A DNA stretch of 64,000 nucleotides from Lachnospiraceae bacterium AD3010 (lineage in GTDB: Bacteria; Bacillota; Clostridia; Lachnospirales; Lachnospiraceae), in the NCBI GenBank assembly GCA_000622025.1, contig JHWU01000008.1:124001-188000 (forward strand), given 5' to 3'. The notes beneath the pieces were generated by a model that made no database searches, was not told where the DNA came from, and worked only from the letters and a program-made list of their open reading frames with translations. Numbering within the stretch: position 1 is the first letter of the stretch; each line of letters opens with the position of its first letter. The position numbers were made by a program, and so were the translations under genes. Of this stretch, positions 45,783-55,183 are shown piece by piece.

Positions 45783-46038
45783 GCTCCAGCTTCATGCCTA
45801 ATCCATGCGCGATCTTCTGCAATGTTTTAAGTGTAGGGTTTGCATCCCCCGTTTCGATCCTGCTGATATCAGCCTGTGCTATTCCGGTTTTCTCTGAAAG
45901 CTGTCTTTGAGAAAGATTCTGCTCCTCTCTGGCCCGGATCATCGCACTGATCAACTGATACTCCGGTTCTAATGCTTCATACTCTGCCTTGAATTCCGGA
46001 TCCTTAAGCTGCTCCTCTAATCCTTCCCTGAATGTCAT
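45745..46038 (-). CDS. XRE-family antitoxin-like regulator (HigA type)
   Basis: A 97-residue protein with a helix-turn-helix: SQRQLSEKTGIAQADISRIE near 43-62, followed by NPTLKTLQKIAHGLGMKLEL. The N-terminal FREGLEEQLKDPEFKAEYEA is typical of HigA antitoxins paired with RelE/HigB toxins. The toxin-like frame directly upstream is truncated, so this is probably an orphan antitoxin. GGAGG is present before the ATG (complement of CCTCC near 46047). Confidence 0.88.
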   Translation of the reverse strand: MTFREGLEEQLKDPEFKAEYEALEPEYQLISAMIRAREEQNLSQRQLSEKTGIAQADISRIETGDANPTLKTLQKIAHGLGMKLELVFTPLQGLNKV

Positions 46039-46040
46039 CT

Positions 46041-46193
46041 CTAAGCCTCCTCGCTATTTCTGTTCAGATACTCCTCACGATACTTTTTTGCCCGTTCTAT
46101 CTCGGATTGTGGCGTTTTAGCAGTATCCTTTACAAATCCATGTGTAAGTATGACCTTTCTTCCTACTACGAAAAAATACAGTAAGCCAATTGG
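46041..46193 (-). pseudogene. C-terminal remnant of a HigB/RelE-type toxin
   Basis: The frame reads GLLYFFVVGRKVILTHGFVK then DTAKTPQSEIERAKKYREEY, the characteristic end of phage Gp49-like HigB toxins. About half to two thirds of a usual toxin (roughly 110 residues) is missing. Upstream the sequence changes at an AGAACCGTCCC motif to the 3' end of ATPase copy 2. The junction suggests that arrival of the ATPase segment destroyed the toxin. Confidence 0.72.
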
Positions 46194-46209
46194 GACGGTT
46201 CTCTCTGAC

Positions 46210-47913
46210 TCAATACCCGTCCTTATAGTGCACCCGGCATCGTTTTCTGAAGAAGGATATTCCGTACCGGCCGATGTTTCCGTAGCCCTCCTCCAGGAGA
46301 GAGTCTGCATAGTGCAGATCATCGATCTGTTTTATTGCTTCCTCAGCCGCCTTGTCCAGCATCTCCATTGTGACAGGCTTCCCGCCTTCCTGTTTCACCG
46401 TTTTTAATTCGATCACGAAGGCCTTTTCAAGCACATCTCCGGTTTTCATCAGGATATCGTTCCTGCCCTCCCCGGACTCCCGGTTGGATTTTATGGTATA
46501 TTCATTGCTTCCGGTGAGGATCCCCACCATGAACCCGTGATAGAAGTTTTCATAGGAATCCATGTAGCTTATGGAGGGAGTCAGGAGCTTGTTGATCTCA
46601 TGCTCAAAGCCTTCTGCGTCGCCCTTTTTCATTGTCTCGAATAAGGTGCTCCGGTCGGCTTTCTTTACGAGTTCCTGACTGAACCAGTTTATGATCTTCT
46701 GTCTGTAGATATATTCCGTCTCCCAGTTTGGGATCGTCATCGTCACATAGGTACATTTTTCTTTTTCATCATACCTTTCGGCAACCTTCTTCAAATACCC
46801 CGTAAAGAACATGAAATTCCAGAGGTTGTCCTGTTTATCATATATTTCCCCGTAGGTGATGTCCTCATGCACAGGCTTTTCAATACTCCCGCCCTCGATG
46901 AGCCTTTCGATCTCCCCCTTTGTGTCGGGATCCGCCCGTTCTATGAGGTCACGGACAATGGAATTGGAGCTGGTGTTTGCCCAGTAGGATACGGGGAAGG
47001 CATCATGCTTTGCCACGTGGTCGTCCACATAGTAAATGGTGCTCCAGGGATTATAGACATTCTTCCCGCCAAAATCATAGCCGTTATACCACTTTCGCAC
47101 TTCCTCATATCTGTCCGAAAGCTCATAAAAATCCAGCGTGGCTTTTACCTCTTCATCCGTAAAGCCGAAATATTCCCCGTAATTATTAGTCATTATGGTA
47201 TTGATCTTTAAATTGTTAAGCCCTGTAAAGATGGATTCCTTTGAGATCCTTAAGCACCCGGTGATAACAGCAAATTCCAGGACGGTATTGGTTTTCAGCG
47301 CCCCCTCGAAAAGGCTGCGGATGAAGCTCACCATATGATCATAATAACCGTCGTAAAAGGAGCTCTCCAGAGGAACGTCATATTCGTCGATCAGGATGAT
47401 GGTATTCCTTCCGGTGGCCTTTTTGATACACTCGCATAAAAATTTCAGGCTGCCCTTATATTCATCGGGCTCCGGCTTTCTGTCTCTGAATCTCAGAAAA
47501 TCTTTTTTATTCTGCTCGCTTAGTGCTTCACTTTCAAGCACCAATGCATGGCGGTCAAATTCCCCGGCGATCTCATTCCTTAATGCCTCAAAGGCCGACT
47601 TCTCATCTCCTGTTTTGGCTGATTTCAGCGTCAAAAAGATCACAGGATATTTTCCCATCATGGAGGTATATTTCTCTCCCGCCTTCATAATCTTCAGACC
47701 CTCAAATAGCGAGGGATCGCTTCCCTCCTCAAAAAAGCAGCGAAGCATATCCAATGTCAGTGTCTTTCCAAAGCGCCGGGGACGGGTGAAAAGGTTTACC
47801 TCGCCTTTTTTGTCTATAAGCTCCTTTATGAAAAGAGTCTTATCAACATAGTAATAATCATTGGATCTTATTTTATTAAAAAACTCCACCCCTATGGGTA
47901 ACGGGTTCTTCAT
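46210..47913 (-). CDS. AAA-ATPase-like / PD-(D/E)XK nuclease-domain protein, copy 2
   Basis: A 567-residue paralogue of the protein at 35523-37226, with the same P-loop RPRRFGKTLTLDML, Walker B TIILIDEYDVPLESS and nuclease core GRNDILMKT..AFVIELKTVK. Divergence is greatest around residues 110-150 (HALVLESEALSEQNKKDFLR) and in the nuclease-domain loop. The 3' end shares the stop-codon context and the following GAGTCAGAGAGAACCGTCCC with copy 1, and the 5' side shares the AGCGGCGGCTT hairpin, so both genes were duplicated as a unit. GAGG precedes the ATG here. Confidence 0.85.
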   Translation of the reverse strand: MKNPLPIGVEFFNKIRSNDYYYVDKTLFIKELIDKKGEVNLFTRPRRFGKTLTLDMLRCFFEEGSDPSLFEGLKIMKAGEKYTSMMGKYPVIFLTLKSAKTGDEKSAFEALRNEIAGEFDRHALVLESEALSEQNKKDFLRFRDRKPEPDEYKGSLKFLCECIKKATGRNTIILIDEYDVPLESSFYDGYYDHMVSFIRSLFEGALKTNTVLEFAVITGCLRISKESIFTGLNNLKINTIMTNNYGEYFGFTDEEVKATLDFYELSDRYEEVRKWYNGYDFGGKNVYNPWSTIYYVDDHVAKHDAFPVSYWANTSSNSIVRDLIERADPDTKGEIERLIEGGSIEKPVHEDITYGEIYDKQDNLWNFMFFTGYLKKVAERYDEKEKCTYVTMTIPNWETEYIYRQKIINWFSQELVKKADRSTLFETMKKGDAEGFEHEINKLLTPSISYMDSYENFYHGFMVGILTGSNEYTIKSNRESGEGRNDILMKTGDVLEKAFVIELKTVKQEGGKPVTMEMLDKAAEEAIKQIDDLHYADSLLEEGYGNIGRYGISFFRKRCRVHYKDGY

Positions 47914-47956
47914 GGCGCAACCTCCGTCATTCGCGTTTTTACCATTATACTAAAAC

Positions 47957-47982
47957 AGCGGCGGCTTATTCAAGCCGCCGCT
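47957..47982 (-). terminator. GC hairpin AGCGGCGGCTT-ATTC-AAGCCGCCGCT
   Basis: Same 11-bp stem as 37312-37337 with a different loop. It lies between the double-glycine SH3 protein and ATPase copy 2 on the minus strand and probably terminates the former. Confidence 0.8.
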
Positions 47983-48059
47983 GATCAACTTTTAGAGCTT
48001 CCAGGCGTAGTCCACCTTAGCCCAATAGGCCTTAATCCAATAAATCCTCCATCCTGCCG

Positions 48060-48359
48060 TCAACGGACATTATTACTGCTTACAAAGCCATAATGTCCGT
48101 CCTTGTAGGCAAATAACCATCCTCCTTCATTATAATCCTTATGCACCAGGATCGCCTCACCATTAACCCAGGATACACCGGGAATAACCTTTCCGTTCGG
48201 AGTTAAACACATTTCCAGACAAGAATCAAGACGATAATTAATTACATTGCATACTGTGCAAGTTACAAAGTGCTTTAGGTCTTTCGTATCATTAAAGTAC
48301 ACCCCCCCTGATACTTTTTCGAGATCCTCATCACCCAGAGAATTCATTCTGCAGTTCAT
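48060..48359 (-). CDS. Double-glycine leader protein with Cys cluster and SH3-like C-terminus
   Basis: A 99-residue protein. ATG 48359 is selected because GGGAGA lies 7 bp upstream; an in-frame ATG 21 bp earlier has none. A short leader, MNSLGDEDLEKVSGG, ends in a double-glycine site. The mature part has four cysteines (TCTVCN..LDSCLEMC) followed by a domain resembling a bacterial SH3 fold (GGWLFAYKDGHYGFVSSNNV). Export by a C39-peptidase ABC transporter is the expected route, but none is encoded nearby. Both double-glycine peptides in the island share GGVY at the cleavage point. Function unknown. Confidence 0.72.
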   Translation of the reverse strand: MNCRMNSLGDEDLEKVSGGVYFNDTKDLKHFVTCTVCNVINYRLDSCLEMCLTPNGKVIPGVSWVNGEAILVHKDYNEGGWLFAYKDGHYGFVSSNNVR

Positions 48360-48380
48360 TTTTTGCTCTCCCTTCATCAC

Positions 48381-48876
48381 TCACGGCAGTGGGTTCACCG
48401 CTAAATCAATATACTGTTGTCAATCCTACACTCTTCTATCTTCTTTTTTATTCGCCCGATCATCAATGGTGCGGTTAAATTGCCCTCTGTGTATTTATAC
48501 GAATGAATAACATAAATTGGCAGCGTTATTTTAACTCAGTCGGAAAAATTCCCCGCCTCTAAGCAAAGCGTAGGCTCTTCAGGTTAGCTTCATTATTGAC
48601 TTATTTTACCGTAATGGTTAAAATGCTCCTCTTTATTTTTTTCACGATTTAAGTCTCCTTGTTTTTTTCTAAATATTTACTGTTCCCGCCGGACTTCGAA
48701 ATATGTCAAAAAGAACCGTCCCCACTGACTTAATCACTTTTTCGAGAATATGTCAAAATCATAAAAAAGGGGCTCTATGTTTAGAGTCTATATTGTTCCG
48801 GGCTCATTTTTCGTTTCGGATTGTATATATAAACAGAAGTAATTAATTCCATGTTCTCAAATAAGGAGAAAAGACT
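48381..48876. other. Gap with recombination debris and an AGAACCGTCCCC motif
   Basis: No intact gene. 48585-48625 resembles the 3' end of the giant surface-protein gene (CTTCAGGTTAGCTTCATTAT.. versus 37346-), preserving codons for a C-terminal ITVK-stop on the minus strand. GTCAAAAAGAACCGTCCCCA at 48708-48727 matches the motif that follows both ATPase genes. A minus-strand 44-codon frame near 48405-48540 has no start. Confidence 0.55.
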
Positions 48877-50268
48877 ATGCCAAAAAGAACCAGGTACTTA
48901 TTCATAAACGATGCTGACCTTTTTACGGAAGAGCAGATCAACCTGCTGAAAGAAATCGATGATGATAGCAGCTATACAGATCCTCTTTCCCCGGAAGGCA
49001 ATCCTAAATATAAGACAAGTCTGGAGCGCTTTATTAACAGAGCTCTTTCTTCACAATGCACCATGCAGGATATACTGAATCTTGGCGTTTTGGCTGCCAA
49101 GATGAAAAAAATACATTCAAAAGGAAAGGTTACTGAACTGGGAGTCGATTTCTACAGCCAGCTCAGTTCGTTCTGTAATGAGATCACGGGCTTTACAGGT
49201 GATTATGAAAAGTATAGTTTCCAATATATAAAAGCGCCCGGTTTCTTTAAGGAACAACCCGGATATAAGGCAAAGTCATCAACATCCCTTAGTCCCAACG
49301 GTTATGTCATGCTGTCCGATGAGCAGAAGCAGCAGCTTTTGTCCTTCAGGGAAAAGCTTATCAATACAAAACAGTATTCAGAAGGCTTCGGAGATGCCGG
49401 TTTAATACGCAATGAATATGAAACATTTAAGTACGAAGCAGGTAAAGCATTAAACGTAAGTATTAAAGAGCCTGCACATGAAGATGCCTTTATAGACCGT
49501 AAAGACATTTCTATATCTAACACTTCATTTTATGCGTTAAATAACCCTACGACCCATGCAGCACCCAAAGCACGGAATAAACAGGTCACAACTGATCAGA
49601 TCACCCGGCTTAGGGCCGATAAACTCACAGCGTCAGATAATAAGATAGTGGAGATGAAAAATGCATGGGACGCAATGAGAAGCCACACACCACACATCAG
49701 CTTCTTTAATTCAACTGAATTCAATAATATGGAGAAAGCATATAAGGCATATATCTCTGCATATGACAACCTAAAGTCAGGGATGACCATAGACGGCAAA
49801 AATTACAGAGCCCAGAAAGACTATATTGAGAAGGATGATCTGACCAAGTTAAAGAAGCTCCAGGATGATATGCAAAAAGCCGCAAGGGCATATACCGCAG
49901 CCAAAAGAACCCAGAAAGGCGGCGGTATAGACAAACACTCTACCAAACAGGGTGCCGACAGACTTGCAATGGCTCATATTCTCTCGAAATTTAATGTCTT
50001 CCCCGAACCGGCCAAGGTTCAGCCCGCGAAAATAACCGGTACTGCTGATATTGGTAATACTAATAACATAGATGACTTGATGAAAAAGGCAAATGCCATC
50101 GAAAATGCGGTTTATGCAAAAAAGGACAAGGTACGGCCTGTGAAGCTCTCAGAAATCGATAAAAAACCAAAGAGCGGACGAAAAAAGCTGGATGAGCACA
50201 TACGACATCTGGAAAAAAAAGAGGCAGCAAAGCAGGAAAATAAAGCGAAAAAACCGCCAAAGCTATAA
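48877..50268 (+). CDS. Orphan 463-residue protein, unrecognised
   Basis: I do not recognise this family. It has no signal peptide or membrane segment. Residues 1-130 are mixed helical (LFINDADLFTEEQINLLKEI). A variable middle leads to an alpha-helical region (about 245-345; FNNMEKAYKAYISAYDNLKS then TIDGKNYRAQKDYIEKDDLT). The tail from 395 is lysine-rich (HLEKKEAAKQENKAKKPPKL). AAGGAG at 48863-48868 supports ATG 48877. It is transcribed away from the island boundary and has no co-oriented partner until the radical SAM gene. Size and domain style would fit a cytosolic or exported effector, but that is guesswork. Confidence 0.8.
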   Translation: MPKRTRYLFINDADLFTEEQINLLKEIDDDSSYTDPLSPEGNPKYKTSLERFINRALSSQCTMQDILNLGVLAAKMKKIHSKGKVTELGVDFYSQLSSFCNEITGFTGDYEKYSFQYIKAPGFFKEQPGYKAKSSTSLSPNGYVMLSDEQKQQLLSFREKLINTKQYSEGFGDAGLIRNEYETFKYEAGKALNVSIKEPAHEDAFIDRKDISISNTSFYALNNPTTHAAPKARNKQVTTDQITRLRADKLTASDNKIVEMKNAWDAMRSHTPHISFFNSTEFNNMEKAYKAYISAYDNLKSGMTIDGKNYRAQKDYIEKDDLTKLKKLQDDMQKAARAYTAAKRTQKGGGIDKHSTKQGADRLAMAHILSKFNVFPEPAKVQPAKITGTADIGNTNNIDDLMKKANAIENAVYAKKDKVRPVKLSEIDKKPKSGRKKLDEHIRHLEKKEAAKQENKAKKPPKL

Positions 50269-50340
50269 ATGCGCCCAGGATGACAAGAGTGAAGCTTTGT
50301 ATTCGATCCTGATATAAGGTAGAGTGAACCCGCATTGGTT

Positions 50341-51261
50341 ATGGTAAACGACATGTTCGAAAATCATCGGTTAAATGAGAAAAAATGCCGGCTTTGTCCC
50401 AGAAATTGTAATGTGGACAGAGACAGGGTTATCGGGGTCTGCGGCTGCAATAATGAAATAAGAGTTGCAAGGGCAGCACTGCATTTATGGGAGGAACCCT
50501 GCATTTCCGGAAGGAACGGCTCCGGCGCAGTCTTTTTCTCCGGCTGTGCACTGCACTGTGTATACTGCCAGAATACAAAGATTTCCGTTGGAGAAAGCGG
50601 AGAAAAAGTCTCAACAGAACGACTTAAAGACATCTTTTTTGAGCTTTCGGAGAAAAATGCGGATAATATCAATCTCGTGACCGGAGATCATTTTATCCCG
50701 GGAATCGCTGATGCAATAGCCCTCGCCAAAGAAAGAGGATTTGACAAGCCCTTTATCTATAACTGCTCCGGATACGAAAAAAAGGAAACCCTGAAGCTTC
50801 TTGACGGGCTTATAGATGTATATCTCCCGGATTTTAAATATATGGAAAACGACATTGCCTTAAAGTATTCAAAGGCTGCAGATTATCCTGAGGTCGCAAA
50901 AGAAGCAATTTCCGAGATGGTAAGGCAATGCCCCTCCGTGAAATTTGACGGGAGAGGCCTAATAAAAAATGGTGTGATAGTGAGACATCTCCTTCTCCCG
51001 GGCCACGTAAAAAACGGGAAAAAGGTACTATCATATCTTCACGAAACCTACGGTGAATCCATATACATGAGTATAATGAGCCAGTACACCCCCATGGCGG
51101 GGATCGGAGAAAAGTTCCCTGAGCTTGACCGCCGGGTAACAAGAGCCGAATACGACAGGCTCGTTGACTACGCAATTAAGCTGGGAATTAAAAACGCCTA
51201 TATTCAGGACAGATCAGTCGCAAAGGAAAGCTTTATACCGGAATTCACATCTCGTCCTTAA
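50341..51261 (+). CDS. Radical SAM protein, PflA-like (COG1313-type)
   Basis: A 306-residue enzyme. The radical SAM cluster motif is CALHCVYC near 63-70 (CxxxCxxC), after an N-terminal cysteine block CRLCPRNCNVDRDRVIGVCG that could hold an auxiliary centre. VRHLLLPGH and SIMSQYTPM are family features of the group related to pyruvate formate-lyase activating enzymes; the substrate protein is unknown. The start is uncertain: ATG 50341, TTG 50335 and ATG 50353 all lack a clear ribosome site. Its 3' end overlaps the convergent gene by 17 bp. Confidence 0.88.
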   Translation: MVNDMFENHRLNEKKCRLCPRNCNVDRDRVIGVCGCNNEIRVARAALHLWEEPCISGRNGSGAVFFSGCALHCVYCQNTKISVGESGEKVSTERLKDIFFELSEKNADNINLVTGDHFIPGIADAIALAKERGFDKPFIYNCSGYEKKETLKLLDGLIDVYLPDFKYMENDIALKYSKAADYPEVAKEAISEMVRQCPSVKFDGRGLIKNGVIVRHLLLPGHVKNGKKVLSYLHETYGESIYMSIMSQYTPMAGIGEKFPELDRRVTRAEYDRLVDYAIKLGIKNAYIQDRSVAKESFIPEFTSRP

Positions 51262-51712
51262 ACTCATAGCTGAATACATAGTAATAGTATTCGCCGTTTT
51301 CATCGCTGCCCTTTTCCTTATTCCTGATAATATTGATCTGGGGCCACTCTATCATCTTCCACTCTGTCCCGTTCTTGCCTTCACTCTTCTTATAGAAGTG
51401 GGTGCCTGCCCAGGACTGGAGGAAACCATCGGTTTCAAGGTTATAGGTTTTGCCCTTATCGGTGGTTATGGTCTTTTTTTCCTCATCAACAGAAACAGCA
51501 TGCTCTGCGTTTTTTCCCCCGAAGCGGATAAAATAAATATCATCTCCGGTGATCCATGAGCCCTTGGACTTGATCCAGTCTTCGGCTGCCTTCTGGTACT
51601 GCTCCACCTCGGATGATACATTTGCAGAACGCCTGTATCCCGCAGCAAAAGCGGGAAGTGAACAGAATAAAACCGCTAATACCGTAAGAAATATAAACAG
51701 CTTTTTCTTCAT
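51245..51712 (-). CDS. Small secreted protein, function unknown
   Basis: A 155-residue protein starting at ATG 51712, after GGAGG on the minus strand. A classical signal peptide MKKKLFIFLTVLAVLFCSLP, cleaved after AFA, is followed by a soluble domain of about 130 residues rich in charged and aromatic residues (WITGDDIYFIRFGGKNAEHA, TEWKMIEWPQINIIRNKEKG). I do not recognise the fold. It ends inside the 3' end of the convergent radical SAM gene. Confidence 0.8.
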   Translation of the reverse strand: MKKKLFIFLTVLAVLFCSLPAFAAGYRRSANVSSEVEQYQKAAEDWIKSKGSWITGDDIYFIRFGGKNAEHAVSVDEEKKTITTDKGKTYNLETDGFLQSWAGTHFYKKSEGKNGTEWKMIEWPQINIIRNKEKGSDENGEYYYYVFSYEFKDEM

Positions 51713-51864
51713 AAATCTTGTCCTCCGAAAGAAAATTACCCCTCTTTGCAATTATACCTGAATTGTTTTCAGAATAAAATTAAGAAAAAGAAAAATTTTA
51801 GTCAACTGGGATAAACCCAATGATTTAACGCCCTTATCATGGTTTACTTGTTGTAATACTGGGT

Positions 51865-52070
51865 ATAATATGATTAAAGCGCCAAAAGTAATTGTTACCA
51901 CACAAGCTTGCTTGTGGTGGGGACAAGGACTTTGGGCGCACCCCTACACGAGCATGAAGTGGGGAAGGGGCCCCACGAAATGCGAGTGTGGGGTAGGATT
52001 GTGGGAGTGCGAAGCACGGAACAATCCGTATTTAATCAAAATGAGACTTTTGGCGTTCGAATCATAATAT
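51865..52070. mobile_element. MITE-like element, copy 2 (206 bp)
   Basis: Near-identical to 27362-27618 but lacking a 51-bp internal segment. Left end ATAATATGATTAAAGCGCCA; the complement of the right end reads ATATTATGATTCGAACGCCA. It lies 24 bp before the ribosome site of the acyltransferase gene. No convincing coding frame. Confidence 0.85.
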
Positions 52071-52103
52071 AAACAAAGATCCTGAGAATTCCCGGAGGTG
52101 CTT

Positions 52104-53102
52104 TTGAAACAGAATAAAATCTATATAATCGATATCCTGAAGGCTGCGGCAACCATAATGATCTTCCACTATCATTGTAACAGCCTTCTGCCAGGTGAAT
52201 GGAAGTGGATCACTGTTTTCGGGGATACTCTCGGAAATAACCTTTTCTTTTTAATAAGCGGCTTTTCTTTGTTCCCTTCAGTCAGATCTGCCGATCTTAA
52301 GGATTTTCCGGGCTGGTATCTAAAAAGGATCAAGCGGATCCTCCCTCTGCTTTTATTATTCTACCTTCTCTCTTACCTAACCGGATTTTATTCCCTTGAA
52401 CCCTCGGGGTTATTTACAGTATTTATCTACCCCTCACTTTACTGGTTTGTGACAGGGATACTCTTCTTTTATATCATCCTTTTCTTTCTTGGAAAGCTGC
52501 TTCCGGCAAAGCTCCTTCCCCTTTTTTTCCTGCTTCTTTTATTCCTGTGGCTCATAAATCCGCTAAAAATGGAAAGCTATTATTATATCGGCTTTGCATT
52601 TATGCTGATAGGTTTTATGATACGGGGAATAATAAAGACCGGACCCGGAGAAGCTGATGAAGAAAGGCTTCCGGAGCCTGATGGCAGGATTACGATTTTG
52701 TGCGTCATTTTATCTCTGGCGGGGCTCGGGCTTTTTCTCCTTCTTAAATTCAGGATTCCCTCTGCTATCAATGAAACCGGCGTGATCAGGCTATTATTCG
52801 TTATTTCCATCATTCTTTCTCTTATTCCGCCTCTTATCCTCGGAGCCGCACATAATGAAAGCTTAAATAGCTTTTTCACATCAAAGCCAAAGCTTTATTC
52901 ATTCCTGCACCTGACCGGCAATCTCGCACTCCCTGTCTATATGATACAGTGCTTCAATGCCGGAATGCCCGGATATTTAATAGGGCAAAGAATAGTCTTT
53001 CCACTGTCCTTTGCCCTGAATTTCATTATTATATTCGGAGGCGCACTGATCCTTGAAAACCTAAGGCTCCTTATCGAAAGCCGTATCTCACTTAAAGAAT
53101 GA
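52104..53102 (+). CDS. Membrane acyltransferase (acyltransferase 3 family)
   Basis: A 332-residue polytopic protein with about ten membrane helices. The family pattern appears at the start: [17 protein letters not shown] (histidine near 22-24), then [15 protein letters not shown] near 49-63 and [12 protein letters not shown] near 73-84. Such proteins O-acylate exopolysaccharide, peptidoglycan or other glycans; the acceptor here is unknown. TTG 52104 is preferred because GGAGG lies 5 bp upstream; an upstream GTG overlaps that site. The last 15 bp overlap the convergent chemoreceptor gene. Confidence 0.88.
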   Translation: MKQNKIYIIDILKAAATIMIFHYHCNSLLPGEWKWITVFGDTLGNNLFFLISGFSLFPSVRSADLKDFPGWYLKRIKRILPLLLLFYLLSYLTGFYSLEPSGLFTVFIYPSLYWFVTGILFFYIILFFLGKLLPAKLLPLFFLLLLFLWLINPLKMESYYYIGFAFMLIGFMIRGIIKTGPGEADEERLPEPDGRITILCVILSLAGLGLFLLLKFRIPSAINETGVIRLLFVISIILSLIPPLILGAAHNESLNSFFTSKPKLYSFLHLTGNLALPVYMIQCFNAGMPGYLIGQRIVFPLSFALNFIIIFGGALILENLRLLIESRISLKE

Positions 53103-54815
53103 CATATTGTCCCTTAGTCTCTCCGCAAGTCCCTTCAGCTGGTCAGCAGATCCCGCCAGAACATTTACGGTAGCATTAAGCTCCTGCATAGACGCACTGG
53201 TTTCCTCGGTGGAAGCGGCATTTTCCTCGGATATTGCGGAAAGGGAATCCATAACATCCACAACCACATCCTTGGCAGACATACAAACCCCTGCATCACT
53301 TGAGATACTTCCGACTCCGTTAACCGTTGTCTCGATATTCGCAATAAGCCCGTGAATGCTTTCAACAGTAGCCTGCAATACCTCCTGCTGCTCCAGAGCC
53401 ACCTTCTTAACCTGCTCTGCCTTTAAGGTCGCCTGCTCGGACTGGGAAAGAAGGCTGGTCATTTCCTTACGGATCTCATCTGCTGTTGTATTTGAATCTG
53501 TAGCAAGATTGCCGATCTCTGTTGCAACAACAGCAAAGCCTCTTCCCGCTTCGCCGGCTCTGGCCGCCTCTATGCTCGCATTAAGAGCAAGGAGGTTCGT
53601 CTGGGATGCGATATTAGTAATCATATCAACCTTTTCATTAACCGTATTAACCGCATTGCTGGTAGCGCTAATAGCAGCTGTTATTTCTTCTACATTCCGG
53701 TTCATCTCCTCAGAGCTCTTCATCAGCTTGTCAAGCTCTGATGCGGAATCCTGGCTTGATGTGTTCATCTCGTTTGCAGTATCAGCCAGCATACTTGAAT
53801 TTGCGGTAACACCTGAAACAGCATCATCGATATTTCCGACACTCTGTGTTGCATGCTGTATATTATCCGCCTGCTCGGTGGCACCCTTTGCGATATCCTG
53901 CACCGCATTGCTCACATCATCTGCGGTATGGGATATCTGATTAGCGGTGTCTGCAAGCTCCGAAGAAGAATTCCCAAGTGTTTCCGTGGTCTCACGGATA
54001 TCCGAAATGATCTCGCTAAGCTTATCTATCACGCTGTTCGTGCTCTGTATCATTCCACCTATCTCATCCCGGTAGTCCAGATAGTTATTGATCCTTACAA
54101 ATTCACCCCGGGCCATATGGGACAGGGAATTATTGATTTCCTTCGTACTTCCGAGGAGATAACGGAGAACGGAAACCGTAAGGAATGCTATAAGAATAAC
54201 GATCACACCGATTATCACAATGAGAACTATTACCTTGTTCCGGATATCATTCTGCATTTCCTTATTCTTATAATTTCCGTATTCCTCAATAATATCCTGC
54301 ATGGAGCCTATGATCTCCCTCGCCTCGAGAAAGGCCGAATACTGTGATTCATAATCTCCCGCCTTGGTATGAGGGTCATATATTGCAGCCCAGGCATCCA
54401 CCTTTGCCTTCGCATCTGAAAGAAGATCGGCTACCGAAGCAGTCTGTCCGTCTATCCGGAAGCTGTTATAAAGATACGAATCCTTTGAGGTTGCAGCTAT
54501 AATGGAATCAAGGCCGTCATAGACCTGCTGCTTATTTCCGTCATAATCATCAAGCTCTTCCTTTACGGCAGCCTCATCTCCTGCCTCTTCCTTGATGTGG
54601 GCACGGTCACTGCCTATCTGAGACTGGTAGAAATCCCTGTCACAGGCAAGAACATCATCAATAATGCCAGACAGCTCATCGAAGTAAACTTCCTTTGCCT
54701 CATTTAAAACAGACAGCTGGCTCACGCCTGCATAAACTCCCATAACAATCGCAAAGATCGCAAGGGGCAGTGTCATGATCAAAAGCTTAAGTAGAATACT
54801 CTGTTTTTTTAACAT
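53088..54815 (-). CDS. Methyl-accepting chemotaxis protein with four-helix-bundle-type sensor
   Basis: A 575-residue chemoreceptor. ATG 54815 follows AAGGAGG on the minus strand; an upstream in-frame start lacks a site. TM1 is about 8-30. The extracellular helical region of about 155 residues ([20 protein letters not shown]..) fits a four-helix-bundle sensor. TM2, near 194-216, leads to a HAMP domain ([20 protein letters not shown]) and signalling coiled coil with tip [20 protein letters not shown]. No CheR pentapeptide is seen. The intact IS66-type element lies upstream of its promoter region. Confidence 0.95.
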   Translation of the reverse strand: MLKKQSILLKLLIMTLPLAIFAIVMGVYAGVSQLSVLNEAKEVYFDELSGIIDDVLACDRDFYQSQIGSDRAHIKEEAGDEAAVKEELDDYDGNKQQVYDGLDSIIAATSKDSYLYNSFRIDGQTASVADLLSDAKAKVDAWAAIYDPHTKAGDYESQYSAFLEAREIIGSMQDIIEEYGNYKNKEMQNDIRNKVIVLIVIIGVIVILIAFLTVSVLRYLLGSTKEINNSLSHMARGEFVRINNYLDYRDEIGGMIQSTNSVIDKLSEIISDIRETTETLGNSSSELADTANQISHTADDVSNAVQDIAKGATEQADNIQHATQSVGNIDDAVSGVTANSSMLADTANEMNTSSQDSASELDKLMKSSEEMNRNVEEITAAISATSNAVNTVNEKVDMITNIASQTNLLALNASIEAARAGEAGRGFAVVATEIGNLATDSNTTADEIRKEMTSLLSQSEQATLKAEQVKKVALEQQEVLQATVESIHGLIANIETTVNGVGSISSDAGVCMSAKDVVVDVMDSLSAISEENAASTEETSASMQELNATVNVLAGSADQLKGLAERLRDNMSFFK

Positions 54816-55125
54816 CCAAGCCTCCTTTACAGATACTGTACTAATACTGACATTTCCAGAATAAGTCTTAAGCATTCCAAAGCTTAAGAATGCTTTATCC
54901 CGGACCGGTCCATGAACAGAATTAATTAATAAACTTTCTATATTATATCACTTCTGCACAAAAAATAAAGATTTTTTTTGATTTTTCTGTTATTTTTGTC
55001 CTTTTACTCATTTGTTCATTTGTTACTGTTCACTGGTAAGCCAAATCGCCTATCCCGTAACCACATTGTAATTCTTTTCACCCCTTAAAAATGCAGAAAA
55101 ATAGCCACTTTCTTGCATTTTCTTA

Positions 55126-55170
55126 TTGCTTTCTATATGGTTATGTGATATAATTATCTCGTAACCATAT
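55126..55170 (+). promoter_or_regulatory. IS66 promoter with flanking 9-bp inverted repeat
   Basis: TTGCTT at 55126-55131, 17-bp spacer, TATAAT at 55149-55154. ATATGGTTA (55135-55143) and TAACCATAT (55162-55170) bracket the -10 element and abut AGGAGG (55171-55176). This could be an operator or a start-masking hairpin controlling transposase. Confidence 0.72.
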
Positions 55171-55183
55171 AGGAGGTGTTCAC

